This document shows, in pieces, positions 63,660-64,000 of a DNA stretch of 64,000 nt. The notes under the pieces were generated by a model. It was not told the DNA's origin. It made no database searches and saw only the letters and a program-made list of their open reading frames with translations. Each line of letters begins with the position of its first letter. Position 1 is the first letter of the stretch. The stretch is from Streptantibioticus ferralitis (lineage in GTDB: Bacteria; Actinomycetota; Actinomycetes; Streptomycetales; Streptomycetaceae): NCBI RefSeq assembly GCF_029223525.1, contig NZ_JARHTQ010000028.1, forward strand, positions 1-64,000, in the 5' to 3' direction. Position numbers and translations under genes: made by a program.

Positions 63660-64000
63660 CTAACCGTTGAAGCGGCTCCACAGCTGCGGAAAGCGCTCCG
63701 CGATCTGCTCCCTGTCGTCGAAGTCGAGCTGGGCGCCCTCCGGCTTGATAGGCTGCTCCAGGTCCAGATCCGGCAGCCGTTCCCCGGTCAGCTGCTCGTA
63801 CGCCTCGTCCGCCGCGTACCCCAGGTCTTCGGCGTAGCCGTCCACGTCCTCGTCGAAATCCTCCAGCAAGGTCGCGAGGTCGTCCGGGTCGCTGTGCAGC
63901 GCGCCCTCGAAGACATGCCGCCCCTGCCCGATCAACCAGCAACGCCAGGCGGAGAACGCGTCCTCGTCGGCACCGCCGAGCATGATGTCCGCCGCGCCCC
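63660..64000 (-). CDS. DUF4240 protein, 5' end beyond window
   Basis: The visible 113 residues run from GAADIMLGGADEDAFSAWR to the TAG stop and match the C-terminal part of DUF4240 proteins: WLIGQGRHVFEGAL, an Asp/Glu-rich stretch (LLEDFDEDVDGYAEDLGYAAD) and a FPQLWSRF end. The frame stays open to the window edge, so about 60 N-terminal residues are missing here. Met 63983 is internal, not the start. Function unknown. Confidence 0.85.
   Translation of the reverse strand, partial: GAADIMLGGADEDAFSAWRCWLIGQGRHVFEGALHSDPDDLATLLEDFDEDVDGYAEDLGYAADEAYEQLTGERLPDLDLEQPIKPEGAQLDFDDREQIAERFPQLWSRFNG

Overview
This is a 64 kb stretch of high-GC chromosome from a streptomycete (Streptomyces or a close relative such as Kitasatospora or Streptacidiphilus). 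The evidence is the strong third-position G/C coding, frequent GTG starts, several leaderless starts behind TAnnnT boxes, GlnR-type sites, and a recognisable core block: map, panB, nadE, glnA2, glnE, glnA, DUF4191, lipA, lipB. No rRNA, tRNA, CRISPR array or replication origin was seen.

Left end (1-5.2 kb), accessory: an IS30 transposase remnant sits beside a compact two-arm module. On + are an ImmA/IrrE-like zinc metallopeptidase and an overlapping seven-helix protein of the MAB_1171c/DUF6545 type. Converging on - are an XRE regulator, a previously uncalled 57-codon ORF that starts in its stop codon (ATGA), and a FAD monooxygenase. This regulator + peptidase + 7TM protein + flavoenzyme + small ORF set is the best candidate here for an undescribed system.

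5.5-13 kb: SDR, pterin dehydratase, Bcr/CflA exporter coupled to a serine hydrolase, and a four-gene metal ABC importer with two permeases behind two Zur-like boxes. 13-23 kb: a repeat-rich spacer before a leaderless Rsm22-type methyltransferase, a carotenoid-dehydrogenase-like enzyme, ddaH, heme oxygenase with its own operator, a prim-pol domain protein, a lipoprotein, map, npdG and small membrane proteins. 23-31 kb: DrrAB-like exporter, an ECF sigma/anti-sigma/lipoprotein operon, panB, an MFS pump with TetR repressor and operator, and a membrane phosphodiesterase-like protein behind an ECF41-type promoter.

32-46 kb: nadE flanked by a 50-bp tandem array, a copper oxidase pair, a membrane protein coupled to an alpha/beta hydrolase lacking its nucleophile, glnA2 with a GlnR-like box, a phosphatase pseudogene, an extracellular phosphoesterase, glnE, a PAP2 enzyme and an alpha-glucosidase. 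47-54 kb: a membrane-tethered sigma-like protein next to a rhomboid, a broken murJ fragment, small enzymes, an SPW protein, and an ECF41-like sigma factor divergent from an AhpD-like gene, each with a matching promoter; then a frameshifted methyltransferase relic. 54-64 kb: glnA with a GlnR-like box, RDD protein, DUF4191, lipA, lipB, an HTH/TPR regulator, an amine oxidase, a TIGR01777 epimerase, and a DUF4240 gene cut by the window edge.

Four decayed genes (IS30, tyrosine phosphatase, murJ tail, methyltransferase) and several tandem repeats mark the places where this core region has been rearranged. GlnE (modifier), GlnA (target, with its tyrosine) and GlnA2 (without it) form the nitrogen-assimilation theme of the right half.
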